From: Pseudomonas helvetica
GTDB taxonomy: Bacteria > Pseudomonadota > Gammaproteobacteria > Pseudomonadales > Pseudomonadaceae
Direction: 5' to 3'
DNA: 64,000 bases
Assembly: GCF_039908645.1 (NCBI RefSeq)
Contig: NZ_CP150917.1
Coordinates: 964,501 to 1,028,500 of the forward strand
Position 1 is the stretch's first letter. Every line of letters starts with the position of its first letter. Of the stretch, positions 29,557 through 38,146 are shown in pieces. Under the pieces are notes generated by a model, which was not told the origin of the DNA, did not search any database, and saw only the letters and a list, made by a program, of their open reading frames with translations. Position numbers and translations under genes: made by a program.

Positions 29557-30488
29557 GAACCGATGCCCCACACGAACGGGTCGTCTTCCTCCAGCAACAA
29601 GTGGTTCTCGCCACTCATGTGGGCGCGACCGCGAATTGTCGGAATGATGCGCTGTTCGTCGAGCCGCTCGTAGCTGGCTTCGAACTGGCTGCCGATCACA
29701 CTGGCCTGGCGCCAGACTTCACCGGGCTGCAATTTGCCGTCAGCTGCCAGGCACGCCAGCTTGGCGCTGGTGCCAGTGCCGCAAGGCGAGCGGTCGTAGG
29801 CTTTGCCGGGGCACAGGACAAAGTTGCGGCTGTCGGCCACCGGGTCGTCGGCAAACAGCTCGATGTGATCGATTTCGCCGCCGTCCTCGCCGCGAATGCC
29901 TTGGTTCTCCAGTGTTTCGCGGACCGCCCAGGTGTAGGCGGTCAGGGCTTCAAGATTGTCGCTGGCGATGCGTTGGCCGTGGTCGGCGATCAGGAAAAAC
30001 CAGTTGCCGCCCCAGGCGATGTCGCCGCTGACGATGCCGTAACCCGGCAGTGTCAGTTGCACGGCCTTGCGATAGCGATAGGCCGGGACGTTGCGCACGC
30101 TGACCGAGCGATCCGCGTGCAACGTCGCCTCGACCGTGCCGACCGGGGTTTCGATCCGGTGCACACCAGGCTCGATGCGTTCGAGATACGCCAGCGAGGC
30201 CACCAGGCCAATCGTGCCGTGACCGCACATGCCGAGGTAACCGCTGTTATTGAAGAAAATCACCCCGGCACAGGCTTCGGGATCTTGCGGCTCGCAGAGC
30301 AGGGCGCCAACCAGCACATCGCTGCCGCGCGGTTCAAGTACCGTGGCGGTGCGCCAGTGGTCGTGCTCTTCGGCGAGGCGGCGCTTGCGTTCGGCCATGG
30401 AGCCGCTGCCCAGTTCCGGGAAACCGGCGATCACCAGGCGTGTCGGTTCACCGCCAGTGTGAGAATCGAGGACGTGGATACGTTTCAT
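29553..30488 (-). CDS. lhpA: 4-hydroxyproline 2-epimerase
   Basis: The enzyme converts trans-4-hydroxy-L-proline to cis-4-hydroxy-D-proline, the first step of the pathway. The 311-residue protein keeps both catalytic cysteines, Cys88 ([12 protein letters not shown]) and Cys236 ([12 protein letters not shown]), as in the Cys/Cys epimerases. I use ATG at 30488 ([15 protein letters not shown]); the upstream in-frame TTG lies within a hairpin. It is the first gene of a four-gene coupled operon with the dehydrogenase subunits. Confidence 0.92.
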   Translation of the reverse strand: MKRIHVLDSHTGGEPTRLVIAGFPELGSGSMAERKRRLAEEHDHWRTATVLEPRGSDVLVGALLCEPQDPEACAGVIFFNNSGYLGMCGHGTIGLVASLAYLERIEPGVHRIETPVGTVEATLHADRSVSVRNVPAYRYRKAVQLTLPGYGIVSGDIAWGGNWFFLIADHGQRIASDNLEALTAYTWAVRETLENQGIRGEDGGEIDHIELFADDPVADSRNFVLCPGKAYDRSPCGTGTSAKLACLAADGKLQPGEVWRQASVIGSQFEASYERLDEQRIIPTIRGRAHMSGENHLLLEEDDPFVWGIGS

Positions 30489-30500
30489 GAAGGGCGCCAC

Positions 30501-30525
30501 CTTGCACAGGAAATGTCTGTGCAAG
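30501..30525. repeat. 9-bp inverted repeat in the lhpA leader
   Basis: CTTGCACAG (30501-30509) and CTGTGCAAG (30517-30525) are perfect inverted copies with a 7-nt loop, 12 bp before the lhpA ATG. The probable Shine-Dalgarno AAGGTGG overlaps the 3' arm. It may be an RNA hairpin that limits translation or an operator for LhpR or the GntR protein. Confidence 0.55.
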
Positions 30526-30594
30526 ACTGGCGTTTGAGGCGCGGGATGGCTTGAGGGTTTTAACCGTTACCGATGACGAAATCGGCACACCCGA

Positions 30595-31275
30595 TCAGAT
30601 CCGCGCGGGGGCATTGGGCAGGTGTTCATAGAGCGTGCGGCACACACCAATGATGTGCTGCTCGATCAGTTCGGCGGCTTTGTCGGCGTCACCGGCCCGG
30701 CATGCGGCGATAATCTCGCGGTGCTCGTGGTCCGCACGGTCCTTGCCTTCGGAAAAACTCATCTGCATGCGCAGGTAGCGTTCGACCTTGTCGTGAATCG
30801 AGCGAATCAGGTTGAGCAGGAACGGCCGCTGCGCCGGCTCGTAGAGGCAGGCGTGCAGCGCCCAGTTCAACTCGGCCCAGCGCCCGATGTTATTTTCGTC
30901 GAGGAACTCGGCACAGATGCTTTCTGCACGGGCGAACGTGGCTTCGGTCATGTTCGGCACGGCCAGGCGAATCGCCTGGACCTCCAGCAGCACCCGGACT
31001 TCAAAGATCTGCGCCAGCTCGGGCTCGGAAATCTTCGTCACCACCGCGCCCTTGTTGCGCTGGAACTGCACCAGGCCTTCCGCCTCAAGGCGTTTGAGCG
31101 CCTCGCGCACGGGGATCTTGCTGACGTTGAACAAGCGGGCGATATCGTCCTGACGGATTGGTTCGTCTTCGGCAAAGTGACCGCCGATGATGGCCTCGCG
31201 CAGATGCTTGACGATGACTTCCGACGCTGAAGGCACAATCCCCAGATTGGGGGCATTGAAGCTGGGTAGAGGCAC
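30595..31275 (-). CDS. GntR-family (FadR/FCD subfamily) transcriptional regulator
   Basis: The 226-residue protein has a winged helix (IARLFNVSKIPVREALKRLEAEGLV, key segment VSKIPVREALKRLE at about 50-63). An all-helical FCD effector domain follows, with metal-ligand-type residues such as ELNWALHACLYEPA and DHEHREIIAACRAGD. FCD domains bind small acids, often with a metal. GTG at 31275 is the only plausible start. The CGTATACG-type sites before this gene, lhpC and the ABC genes make autoregulation and control of the island likely. Confidence 0.88.
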   Translation of the reverse strand: MPLPSFNAPNLGIVPSASEVIVKHLREAIIGGHFAEDEPIRQDDIARLFNVSKIPVREALKRLEAEGLVQFQRNKGAVVTKISEPELAQIFEVRVLLEVQAIRLAVPNMTEATFARAESICAEFLDENNIGRWAELNWALHACLYEPAQRPFLLNLIRSIHDKVERYLRMQMSFSEGKDRADHEHREIIAACRAGDADKAAELIEQHIIGVCRTLYEHLPNAPARI

Positions 31276-31304
31276 GTGAATGAATCCCGGCAGGCGTGAT
31301 GGCG

Positions 31305-31320
31305 AATATTGTATACGAGC
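31305..31320. promoter_or_regulatory. TTGTATACGA site upstream of the gntR gene
   Basis: ATATTGTATACGAG (31306-31319) carries the GTATAC core shared with 21674-21679 and 25954-25959, here 30-45 bp before the gntR GTG start. It is a candidate autoregulatory operator. Confidence 0.55.
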
Positions 31321-31453
31321 GCGTCAGCGCACCAAGCGCTTTTCCGCCAGGCGCATTGTCCGGGCGCACGCATTGAGTGCTGGTCGTTGAGGCTTGGGGC
31401 GGGGCGGGGGTAAACTGCCCGCCCCGTGAGATGTCTGCGAGCTGGAGTCGGCA

Positions 31454-31741
31454 ATGCGTAAAGATAAGAAACAGGTGATTGGTGACGAGATCGGCGATGC
31501 GCAGATCAAATTGTTCCTCGATTTTGAACCGGTCGACGCGACATCACCGTCCCTGCACAAACTGATCAAGGCCTACCGTGGCCTGCGTATCGACGATTTC
31601 GAGCGTTTCCTGGCGTTCTTCATCGAGGCCGGTTACGACCTGGACGGCAAGGACGAGCACGGTAAGGACTTCGTTGCCCTGATCCAGGATCAGCGTAATG
31701 CCGCCGACTACATCGAGTTGATCCAGAAAGCTCGCGGCTAA
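31454..31741 (+). CDS. PA4642-family conserved hypothetical protein
   Basis: The 95-residue soluble protein is acidic and lacks a signal peptide or known motif. Its C-terminal half is predicted helical (DDFERFLAFFIEAGYDL, FVALIQDQRNAADYIELIQ). GGAG lies before the ATG. It sits next to mqo in the order I remember for P. aeruginosa, where it is annotated only as a conserved pseudomonad protein. Function is unknown. A bidirectional terminator separates it from mqo. Confidence 0.85.
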   Translation: MRKDKKQVIGDEIGDAQIKLFLDFEPVDATSPSLHKLIKAYRGLRIDDFERFLAFFIEAGYDLDGKDEHGKDFVALIQDQRNAADYIELIQKARG

Positions 31742-31758
31742 GATCTTTCAAAAGCCAT

Positions 31759-31799
31759 AAAAAAACGCCCCGCTCTCAACGAGAACGGGGCGTTTTTTT
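31759..31799. terminator. Bidirectional intrinsic terminator between PA4642-like gene and mqo
   Basis: ACGCCCCG (31765-31772) pairs with CGGGGCGT (31786-31793), flanked by an A-run on the left and a T-run on the right. It can therefore end transcripts of both convergent genes. Confidence 0.92.
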
Positions 31800-31810
31800 A
31801 TGCGGGGGCC

Positions 31811-33319
31811 TCAAGCGAAGCTTGGGGTCTCGCTGCTTTCTTCAACCAGTTCCAGCGCGATGTTGTTCTGCGCATTGATCTTGCGATACAGCGCAGCATC
31901 GGTTTCCAGGACTTTTTCCCGGGCCGGGAAGATTTCGGCCAGCTTGGCTGCCCACTCACCCTTGGCTTTGTTCGGGAAGCATTTTTCGATCAGCTCAAGC
32001 ATGATCGACACCGTGACCGAGGCGCCAGGCGAGGCACCGAGCAGCGCGGCAAGCGATCCGTCCTTGGCCGCAACCAGTTCGGTACCGAACTGCAGGATGC
32101 CGCCTTTTTTCGGGTCTTTCTTGATGATTTGCACGCGCTGGCCAGCGACTTCCAGACGCCAGTCTTCGGCCTTGGCCTGAGGGTAGAAGCGGCGCAGCGA
32201 TTCCAGGCGTTGTTCCATCGATTGCATCACTTCGCTGACCAGGTACTTGGTCAGGTCCATGTTGTTTTTCGCCACGGCCAGCATCGGGCCGATGTTGCCG
32301 AGGCGAACCGACATTGGCAGGTCCATGAACGAACCGTGCTTGAGGAACTTGGTGGTGAAGCCGGCGTAAGGTCCGAACAGCAGGGACTTCTGGCCATCGA
32401 CGACACGAGTATCCAGGTGCGGCACCGACATCGGTGGCGAACCCACTGCTGCCTGGCTGTAGACCTTGGCCTGGTGGTGCTTGACCACTTCCGGGTTGTC
32501 GCAACGCAGCCATTGGCCGCTGATCGGGAAACCGCCGAAACCTTTGCTTTCTTCGATCCCCGAAGCCTGCAACAACGGCAAGGCCGCGCCGCCAGCACCG
32601 AGGAACACGAACTTGGCATCGACTTCGCGGGTGTTGCCGCTGTTGACGTCCTTGATGCTGACGGTCCAGCCGTTGCCGTTGCGCTTGAGACCGGTCACGC
32701 GCTTGCAGTACTTGACCTGGGCATCGGGTGCGCTGGTCAGGTGCTTGAGCAGTTGATTGGTCAGGGCGCCGAAGTTGACGTCGGTGCCGTTGATCACGCG
32801 GGTTGCGGCGATGACTTCGTCGGCCGGACGACCAGGCATCATCAATGGCATCCATTCGGCCATTTTTGCCTTGTCTTCGGTGTACTCCATCTCGGAGAAG
32901 GCGTGGTGCTTGCTCAGCACCTTGAAACGTTCCTTGAGGAAGGAAACGCCTGCGTCACCTTGCACGAAGCTCAGGTGCGGGACCGGGCTGATGAAGGATT
33001 TCGACGAGCCGAAGGTGCCTTTTCGGGTCAGGTAGGACCAGAACTGCTTCGACACCTCGAACTGGGTGTTGATGTGCACGGCTTTCTTGATGTCGACGCT
33101 GCCGTCAGCGGCCTGTGGCGTGTAGTTCAGCTCACACAGCCCGGCGTGCCCGGTACCGGCGTTGTTCCACGGGTTGGAACTCTCCGCGGCACCGGAATCC
33201 ATCAGCTCGACGACTTCCAGCTTGATCGCGGGGTCGAGCTCTTTGAGCAATACAGCAAGGGTGGCACTCATGATGCCGGCCCCAACCAGTACTACGTCGA
33301 CTGCTTCGTTATGCGCCAT
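31811..33319 (-). CDS. mqo: Malate:quinone oxidoreductase
   Basis: Mqo is a membrane-associated FAD enzyme that oxidises malate to oxaloacetate and reduces quinone in the TCA cycle. The 502-residue protein starts with the FAD loop [19 protein letters not shown]. It contains the family blocks [17 protein letters not shown] and [20 protein letters not shown] precedes the ATG at good spacing. Pseudomonads often have two mqo copies; position beside the PA4642-type gene matches mqoB of P. aeruginosa. A 750-bp gap lies upstream. Confidence 0.97.
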   Translation of the reverse strand: MAHNEAVDVVLVGAGIMSATLAVLLKELDPAIKLEVVELMDSGAAESSNPWNNAGTGHAGLCELNYTPQAADGSVDIKKAVHINTQFEVSKQFWSYLTRKGTFGSSKSFISPVPHLSFVQGDAGVSFLKERFKVLSKHHAFSEMEYTEDKAKMAEWMPLMMPGRPADEVIAATRVINGTDVNFGALTNQLLKHLTSAPDAQVKYCKRVTGLKRNGNGWTVSIKDVNSGNTREVDAKFVFLGAGGAALPLLQASGIEESKGFGGFPISGQWLRCDNPEVVKHHQAKVYSQAAVGSPPMSVPHLDTRVVDGQKSLLFGPYAGFTTKFLKHGSFMDLPMSVRLGNIGPMLAVAKNNMDLTKYLVSEVMQSMEQRLESLRRFYPQAKAEDWRLEVAGQRVQIIKKDPKKGGILQFGTELVAAKDGSLAALLGASPGASVTVSIMLELIEKCFPNKAKGEWAAKLAEIFPAREKVLETDAALYRKINAQNNIALELVEESSETPSFA

Positions 33320-34070
33320 TTAACGCGTCTCCAAAATCTGCAGCACCAAATTGTCGGCATAGCTGCCAGGCGTGACGGGGCATGCTCTGTAGAGCCCCGG
33401 GTCACCCATGGCCAGGATCGCCATGTCCGAATCTTCGCAATTTTTTGCAACTTCGACAGACGCTACCTACCGGGCTCAGGGTTCCTATGAACTCACTTCA
33501 GCGCGCGGGAGGCAATTCGACTTATGGTCGATACGTCCGTTTGTGCAACCAAATCCGTAGTGGACAGGCTTCAGGCTCCAGTTCTTGAGGAGTACTCGGT
33601 CCTGTGTCGTTGGGCTGTTGTAGACGCTAATGGTGCATATTCAGACGCAAAACTATTCATTTGCTCGCCACACTCTTGTGAAGTTGTGAAAACCCGTTTT
33701 TTTCACGCTCTTTTGAAGACGTGAACCTCAAAAAAGGGCTGTCCCAGCCTGGCACCGTGTCCGCATGGATTGCCGCCATGGGATACAGGGCAGGCAAAAC
33801 GGGCAAACAGCTCAGTGACCGAGCGTAACGACAGCTCTGGCAGATTCGCGAAAAGTGGTGGTTTGCAGGATAAACAGCAAGCTCGCCAGCTTCACTCGAT
33901 CTGTGTGGGCGGCTCTCTGTGGGCGGTGCGGGGGTTGTCAATACAAGCGCATTGACGATGCTGCGAGGCCCGATCAGGAGACGTCCTTATAATCGGGGGG
34001 AGATTGTAGCGAAGAAACGCAGGGAAATGGTCGTGTTTAATGACTTTTATTAGCCATTCGGTCAGGTGGG
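33320..34070. other. Long intergenic region upstream of mqo, no gene recognised
   Basis: No open frame here has family sequence or a convincing ribosome-binding site. The stretch 33640-33740 is AT-rich and holds imperfect repeats of GTGAA (33677, 33683, 33721). A TATAAT sits at 33988-33993 inside CCCGATC...TAATCGGGG, which forms a weak palindrome. The region presumably carries the mqo promoter; an unrecognised small RNA is possible. Confidence 0.5.
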
Positions 34071-34295
34071 CTAAACGGCATGCAACCGTGCATGAGCATT
34101 GCGCGGGCTCAGACGGGCGCTGGCCGGCAGCGGCTGGTGCAGCCAGTTGAGACGAATCTCTTCGATTTCCACCCAACCATCGCCCTCTGGCGGCACGCGA
34201 CAGTGCTTGAACGCCAGGCAGCATTGATTGCTGTCGAGCTGGGCGAAGTAGCGATATTTGCGGCGTGAAGCAAACAGCGACCAAAGAAATTGCAT
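34071..34295 (-). CDS. Small conserved hypothetical protein
   Basis: The 74-residue frame starts MQFLWSLFASRRKYRYFAQLD and has GAGGG 7 nt before its ATG. The text reads like a real protein, with conserved-looking WVEIEEIRLNWLHQPLP. No domain is recognised and there is no clear membrane span. It is divergent from the YajG-like lipoprotein gene. I remember a similar small gene near PA4639 but cannot confirm this. Confidence 0.65.
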   Translation of the reverse strand: MQFLWSLFASRRKYRYFAQLDSNQCCLAFKHCRVPPEGDGWVEIEEIRLNWLHQPLPASARLSPRNAHARLHAV

Positions 34296-34477
34296 GGCAA
34301 TGCCCTCGAGGTGAGACGGCCTTGAAGTTAGCAGTGTGGCATGACACTGGCGTTACGGAGCACCCGATACACGTGACATTGCGTATCTCTTCAGCAAGTG
34401 TTCAGGGTTGCTGGTTCGAAGGTGCTGCCCCCCGCTATACTGCGGGTCTGTCTGTATTTGTATCTGGAGAGTAGCGC

Positions 34478-35062
34478 ATGTTGCAACGCCTGTTGTTCGG
34501 TTTGATCACTGTGACCAGCTTGACCCTGGTTGGCTGCGCCAACAGCCCGCAACAACTAGCCCCGGAGCCGAAACTGACGACTCAGTTGGCGCCGGTCGGA
34601 CATGGTCAGCCGGTGGTGGTGAGGGTGGTTGATGGCCGTCCGTCGCCAACCTTGGGCACTCGTGGTGGCCTGTACCCTGAAACCAGCGCAATCACGGTGC
34701 AAGGTGCGCAAATTCTGCCGAAGCTGCAGGCCCAGGCCGAAGCGGCTGTGCGTTTGCTGGGTTTCACGCCAACGCCTAATGCTTACAACGTGCCGCAGTT
34801 GACGGTGACGCTGGCAGAACTGACGTATCAGTCGCCCAAAGAAGGCATGTATGTGACTGAGGCGACGATTGGCGCGGCTTTCCGCTCTGATGTGCAGAAT
34901 GCCAACCATCGTTACAGTGGCCGTTATGCGGCGTCGCTGAATCAGCGTTTTGGTATGGCGCCGAATCAGGAAACCAACACCAAGCTGGTGAGTGATGTGT
35001 TGAGTGATGCGTTGACCCGGTTGTTCAAGGATCCGACGGTGGGTCAGATGCTCGCCCAATAA
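34478..35062 (+). CDS. YajG-family lipoprotein
   Basis: The 194-residue protein has a lipoprotein signal with lipobox LVGC (Cys20 by count) and the YajG-like body (VVVRVVDGRPSPTLGTR, QAEAAVRLLGFTP). YajG in E. coli is an uncharacterised envelope lipoprotein near ampG. A -10 box TATACT at 34436-34441 lies 36 bp before the ATG, with only a weak -35 (GGTTCG, 17-nt spacing), and GGAGAG precedes the start. A terminator follows the stop. Confidence 0.88.
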   Translation: MLQRLLFGLITVTSLTLVGCANSPQQLAPEPKLTTQLAPVGHGQPVVVRVVDGRPSPTLGTRGGLYPETSAITVQGAQILPKLQAQAEAAVRLLGFTPTPNAYNVPQLTVTLAELTYQSPKEGMYVTEATIGAAFRSDVQNANHRYSGRYAASLNQRFGMAPNQETNTKLVSDVLSDALTRLFKDPTVGQMLAQ

Positions 35063-35078
35063 CGGCTGGTTATCCTCA

Positions 35079-35113
35079 AAACCCCGGTGTCAGTGATGGC
35101 TCCGGGTTTTTTT
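35079..35113 (+). terminator. Intrinsic terminator after the YajG-like gene
   Basis: AACCCCGG and CCGGGTT pair with one bulge around a 14-nt loop and are followed by seven T residues, 17 nt after the stop codon. Confidence 0.8.
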
Positions 35114-35144
35114 GTGCCTGCCGGTTTTTTGGGGGGAGGCTTTC

Positions 35145-35169
35145 TGTAGGAGCCGGGCTTGCCCGCGAT
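35145..35169. repeat. Solitary REP sequence (GTAGGAGC class)
   Basis: TGTAGGAGCCGGGCTTGCCC followed by GCGAT is a single REP palindrome without an inverted partner. It lies directly before the long intergenic element at 35170-35600. Confidence 0.75.
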
Positions 35170-35600
35170 GGCGGCCTGACAGCCGACCAATCTCTTGCAG
35201 GTGTACATATCCATTCCTGCGGTAACGGCCACTTACGGTTTCGCTCTTACAGCGACTCCCTTTGGCAGACGCCCCAAAGGAAGCAAAGGTCTTCGCCCCA
35301 AGCGTACGGCACCTCGCTTAGGCTCGGCGTTCCCTCGCTACGGTGTCCATCAGGGGGCATCGCCTACGGTCTGCTGCGCGACGACCTCCTCTCGATGTGT
35401 CCGGCTGCGCCGTACGGCGCTGCGCGCCCACCCCCTGATGAACACCTGCGCTCGGCCTCCCGATAGGGGCGGGTGGATCAAGATCAACAGCGGCAGGCGA
35501 GCTAACGCTCGGCCTGTTGAGTGGTTGGGGCGCGTCACTTCGTTGTGGGTGGGGGATATCCGCAGGCTGCGATCTTTTGATCTTGGCTTTTTGACGGGGT
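35170..35600. repeat. Long non-coding intergenic repeat element, about 430 bp
   Basis: The stretch has no credible gene, yet is GC-rich and open in frames on both strands (135 codons forward, about 210 reverse). It contains recurring short palindromic words such as GGCTGCGCCGTACGGCGC and the phrase CGCTCTTACAGCGACTCCC, which I recall from many Pseudomonas intergenic regions. I regard it as a dispersed repeat rather than a gene; family membership rests on memory and needs a genome search. Confidence 0.5.
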
Positions 35601-35610
35601 AACGCGGCTT

Positions 35611-35817
35611 CTAGGCCGCTTCTACATAGAAATCCAGCATGCTCACGCCGGTCAACAGGTCGGTTTCCGGCAGGTCGGCGTGTGGGTGGCCGCCCAGGGC
35701 GCAGTAGACGAGCCAGTGGCGGTCCTGGACGTTGAAGGCGAGGCTGCCGATGAGGTTTTGTTGTTCGTCGCTTTGGGTGATGAGGTAGAGGCGATCCTGG
35801 ATTTCTGCGTGCAGCAT
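35611..35817 (-). CDS. Small conserved hypothetical protein
   Basis: The 68-residue frame reads MLHAEIQDRLYLITQSDEQQ at its start and has GGAG 6-7 nt before the ATG. It ends shortly after ETDLLTGVSMLDFY. The composition is protein-like, acidic and soluble, with no recognised domain. The genes on both sides are unrelated small genes, so no function can be proposed. Confidence 0.65.
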   Translation of the reverse strand: MLHAEIQDRLYLITQSDEQQNLIGSLAFNVQDRHWLVYCALGGHPHADLPETDLLTGVSMLDFYVEAA

Positions 35818-36050
35818 GACAGGCTCCGTGTCGGTTTCGAGGGGCGACAGACTGGCTTGTTAAGGTGACGTTCAGGTGACAGTGCGCATTAATCAGTAAA
35901 TTACCGGTCACTGGAGTGCAAAGCGCGGGGCGTAAAAAGCGTCTGGCCACTTGCCGCTGTTTTCAGGCCACAAGTGCTGTTTTTTACGTGAGGGGCATGA
36001 TGTCGCTGCATATGAGCTGGTCTGCTGTCAGCGCTCATCCCGGGAGCCTG

Positions 36051-36287
36051 ATGAATCTTTTTGCGTTGTTGATCGCCTTGCCCGGTGCATGGCTGTTGCA
36101 CGTGACCCGTCGCCGCGAGCGGCTGGCGCTGAAGAACCTGGAAGCACAAAGCGCGGTACGGGCGATCGATGAACCGTTGCTGTTTCCGGAAAGCGCGACG
36201 CTGCGCCTGAACCGGTTTTGCTACCGTTTCGGCTTTGCCTGCCTGGCCTTGGCGCTATTGCTGTCGTGGATCAGCCGGCATTTTTGA
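36051..36287 (+). CDS. Small membrane protein, two predicted spans
   Basis: From ATG at 36051 (GGGAG before it) the 78-residue product has an N-terminal hydrophobic span (MNLFALLIALPGAWLLH), a charged middle (TRRRERLALKNLE) and a C-terminal span (FGFACLALALLLSWI). It looks like an inner-membrane protein of unknown role. An upstream ATG at 35998 would add about 18 residues. A strong bidirectional terminator follows. Confidence 0.65.
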   Translation: MNLFALLIALPGAWLLHVTRRRERLALKNLEAQSAVRAIDEPLLFPESATLRLNRFCYRFGFACLALALLLSWISRHF

Positions 36288-36304
36288 GATTCGCATCGCA
36301 CATG

Positions 36305-36331
36305 AAAACGGCGCCCCGAGGCGCCGTTTTT
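36305..36331. terminator. Bidirectional intrinsic terminator
   Basis: AAAACGGCGCC (36305-36315) and GGCGCCGTTTT (36320-36330) form a perfect 11-bp stem with a CCGA tetraloop. It lies between the small membrane protein gene and the converging acyltransferase gene. Confidence 0.92.
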
Positions 36332-36347
36332 GTATTCAGCCGAAACC

Positions 36348-37514
36348 TTACAGCGGCAAACCCGCTTTGACCCGGTACTGATTGCGCACCGGTGTTGCGT
36401 ATTGCAGCACCAGGAACGGCCGATGTTCCTCGGGGCAGGCGTCGAGGCGGCTTTGCCACTCTTGCTGGGCCTTGGCCAGTTCCTCGGCCGGGAACAGTGT
36501 GGCTGCGCTCGGCACCTGCAGTTGCGGGTCGGCGTTGCTCCATTGGGCGTACGCCAGGTAGTGCACCGGGAACAACCGGTAACCGCCGAGGATCTGCCGG
36601 TCCATCTCGATTGCCAGTTGCTTGGTGTCTTCGAACAGCTCGCTGATCGGTGCCGCGAAGTTCACGTGGACCCGGCCTTTGTAGCCGGTGATGCCTTTGG
36701 CGATGCTTGCATCGTCCTCGCCGGGCACCTTGGTGTAGCTACCGGTGGTAGCGCGGATGTACAGCTCGCGGGCCTTGGCCTGATCGCACGGGTCGTACTC
36801 GTAGCTGATCGACACCGGTGTCAGGTTCAGCGACTGGATGACCTCGCCAAACGGCTCGTCCTTGCGGCTCATGTGGAACATCTTGAGGATCGCCGACTCG
36901 GTACGGTCGTCACCGTCCTTGGCGCGGCCTTCGGCCTGGGCGATCCAGATCGACTGGCAGTCGTTGAGGATCGAGTGATTGATATAGGCCGAGAGCAACT
37001 GATACGCCGCCATCTTCTCGCGCCGACCGCTGATGGAGCGGTGCACGATAAAGCTCTTGTTCAGGCGCATCAGATCGCTGACGAAGGGCTTTTGCAGCAG
37101 GTTGTCGCCAATCGCGATGCGCGGCGTCGGCAGGCCGGCGTGGTAGATCGCGTAGTTGACGAAGGCCGGGTCCATCACGATGTCACGGTGGTTGGCCAGG
37201 AACAGATAGGCGCGGCCGGACTTGAATTGCTCGACGCCGGTATAGGTCACGCCGTCGGTGGCCCGCTCGATGGTGTGGTCGACATAAAACTCGACCTTGT
37301 CCTGCAAGGTTGCAACCGAACGGACGCCGGCAAACTCACGGCGCAGCCGATAAGCTATAAGTGGTTTGAGCATCCAGCCAAAAGCACCGGCAAAACGCGG
37401 GAAGCGGAAGTGGGTGAGGATATCTAGAAACGCCTTGTCGCCCAGCAACCGTGCCAGCACCGCCGGGACTTCGCTGTCGTCGTAAGGTCGGATGGTATCG
37501 AATTCGCCCATCAT
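36348..37514 (-). CDS. 1-acyl-glycerol-3-phosphate acyltransferase-type protein
   Basis: The 388-residue protein has the NHxxxxD acyltransferase motif in LFLANHRDIVMDPAF (near 125-140), a substrate-binding-type segment GRREKMAAYQ and a FVHRSISG block. It is longer than PlsC (about 245 residues) and lacks clear membrane spans. It is therefore probably a distinct phospholipid or glycolipid acyltransferase; the acceptor is unknown. Two adjacent ATGs (37514 and 37511) are possible; GAGAG is better spaced for the second. Confidence 0.85.
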   Translation of the reverse strand: MMGEFDTIRPYDDSEVPAVLARLLGDKAFLDILTHFRFPRFAGAFGWMLKPLIAYRLRREFAGVRSVATLQDKVEFYVDHTIERATDGVTYTGVEQFKSGRAYLFLANHRDIVMDPAFVNYAIYHAGLPTPRIAIGDNLLQKPFVSDLMRLNKSFIVHRSISGRREKMAAYQLLSAYINHSILNDCQSIWIAQAEGRAKDGDDRTESAILKMFHMSRKDEPFGEVIQSLNLTPVSISYEYDPCDQAKARELYIRATTGSYTKVPGEDDASIAKGITGYKGRVHVNFAAPISELFEDTKQLAIEMDRQILGGYRLFPVHYLAYAQWSNADPQLQVPSAATLFPAEELAKAQQEWQSRLDACPEEHRPFLVLQYATPVRNQYRVKAGLPL

Positions 37515-37654
37515 GCTCTCTTGTTAGAAACGGCTAGGGTAAGTAATGGATTGGATCGATTACGGCAGGAGTACAGTCTGAAAAATACGCTCAAACAAAA
37601 ATGGCCCTGCAAATAGACCGGCGATTATACGCACAAGTCACTTGGGAGACCGCG

Positions 37655-37837
37655 ATGCTGGAAACCGAGCGCTACGAATGTCCTTATTGTGGTGAAGAGT
37701 CAGAGGCAGTTCTGGATTTGTCGGGAGGGGATCAGACGTATATCGAGGATTGCCCCGTGTGTTGTCGGCCTATCACATTTACTCTGCAGACCGATGGTCA
37801 TGAATGGATGCTCGAAGTTCACAGCGAAAACGAGTGA
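37655..37837 (+). CDS. CPXCG-motif cysteine-rich protein
   Basis: The 60-residue protein has two zinc-ribbon CxxC pairs, CPYCG near residue 9 and CPVCC near residue 34 (VEDCPVCCRP-like: IEDCPVCCRP), typical of the small CPXCG family. The role is unknown; a zinc-binding adaptor is the usual guess. GGGAG precedes ATG 37655. The DUF2007 gene starts 12 nt after its stop, so they form one transcript. Confidence 0.88.
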   Translation: MLETERYECPYCGEESEAVLDLSGGDQTYIEDCPVCCRPITFTLQTDGHEWMLEVHSENE

Positions 37838-37849
37838 AGGGTGGCGGCT

Positions 37850-38110
37850 ATGCAGCGCATTTACGAACCGGAAAACCTGATGGAAGGTGAGTTGTTGCAG
37901 GGCATGTTGGCCAGCGAAGGGGTTGAGGCGCATCTGGTGGGGCGTGATCTGCTGGGCGGCGCGGGCGAGTTGCCGGTGTTCGGGCTGCTTGGACTGGCGG
38001 TGGATAACGATCAGGCGCAATACGCGCGCGAGTTGATCGCTGCGTACAATGCCGCACTGCCAATGCCCGGCGACGAACCGGATAGCTTCCCCGACGTCCT
38101 GGTCTGTTAG
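37850..38110 (+). CDS. DUF2007-family putative signal-transducing protein
   Basis: The 86-residue protein (MQRIYEPENLMEGELLQGML) is a small GlnB-like alpha/beta domain, with the family pattern of an N-terminal ENLMEA-like helix followed by GVEAHLVGRDLLGGAGELP. DUF2007 proteins are proposed to sense or relay signals; none is well defined. I use ATG 37850, spaced well from AAGGG; a GTG at 37841 is the alternative. Confidence 0.85.
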   Translation: MQRIYEPENLMEGELLQGMLASEGVEAHLVGRDLLGGAGELPVFGLLGLAVDNDQAQYARELIAAYNAALPMPGDEPDSFPDVLVC

Positions 38111-38146
38111 GCTGACGTCCGTTTTTGTTCAGAGTCGTGTTGCCCC

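Noticed and set aside
33524..33724. A 66-codon forward frame upstream of mqo
   Set aside because: No ribosome-binding site or family sequence was recognised. It lies in the probable mqo promoter region.
33749..33764. TGGCACCGTGTCCGCA as a sigma-54 promoter
   Set aside because: The GG and GC spacing is right but the TT before GC is CC, and no suitable gene starts downstream on that strand.
35195..35950. Overlapping frames of 135 codons forward and 210 codons reverse
   Set aside because: They cross a probable dispersed repeat, have no ribosome-binding site or domain, and the reverse one runs over the 35611-35817 gene.
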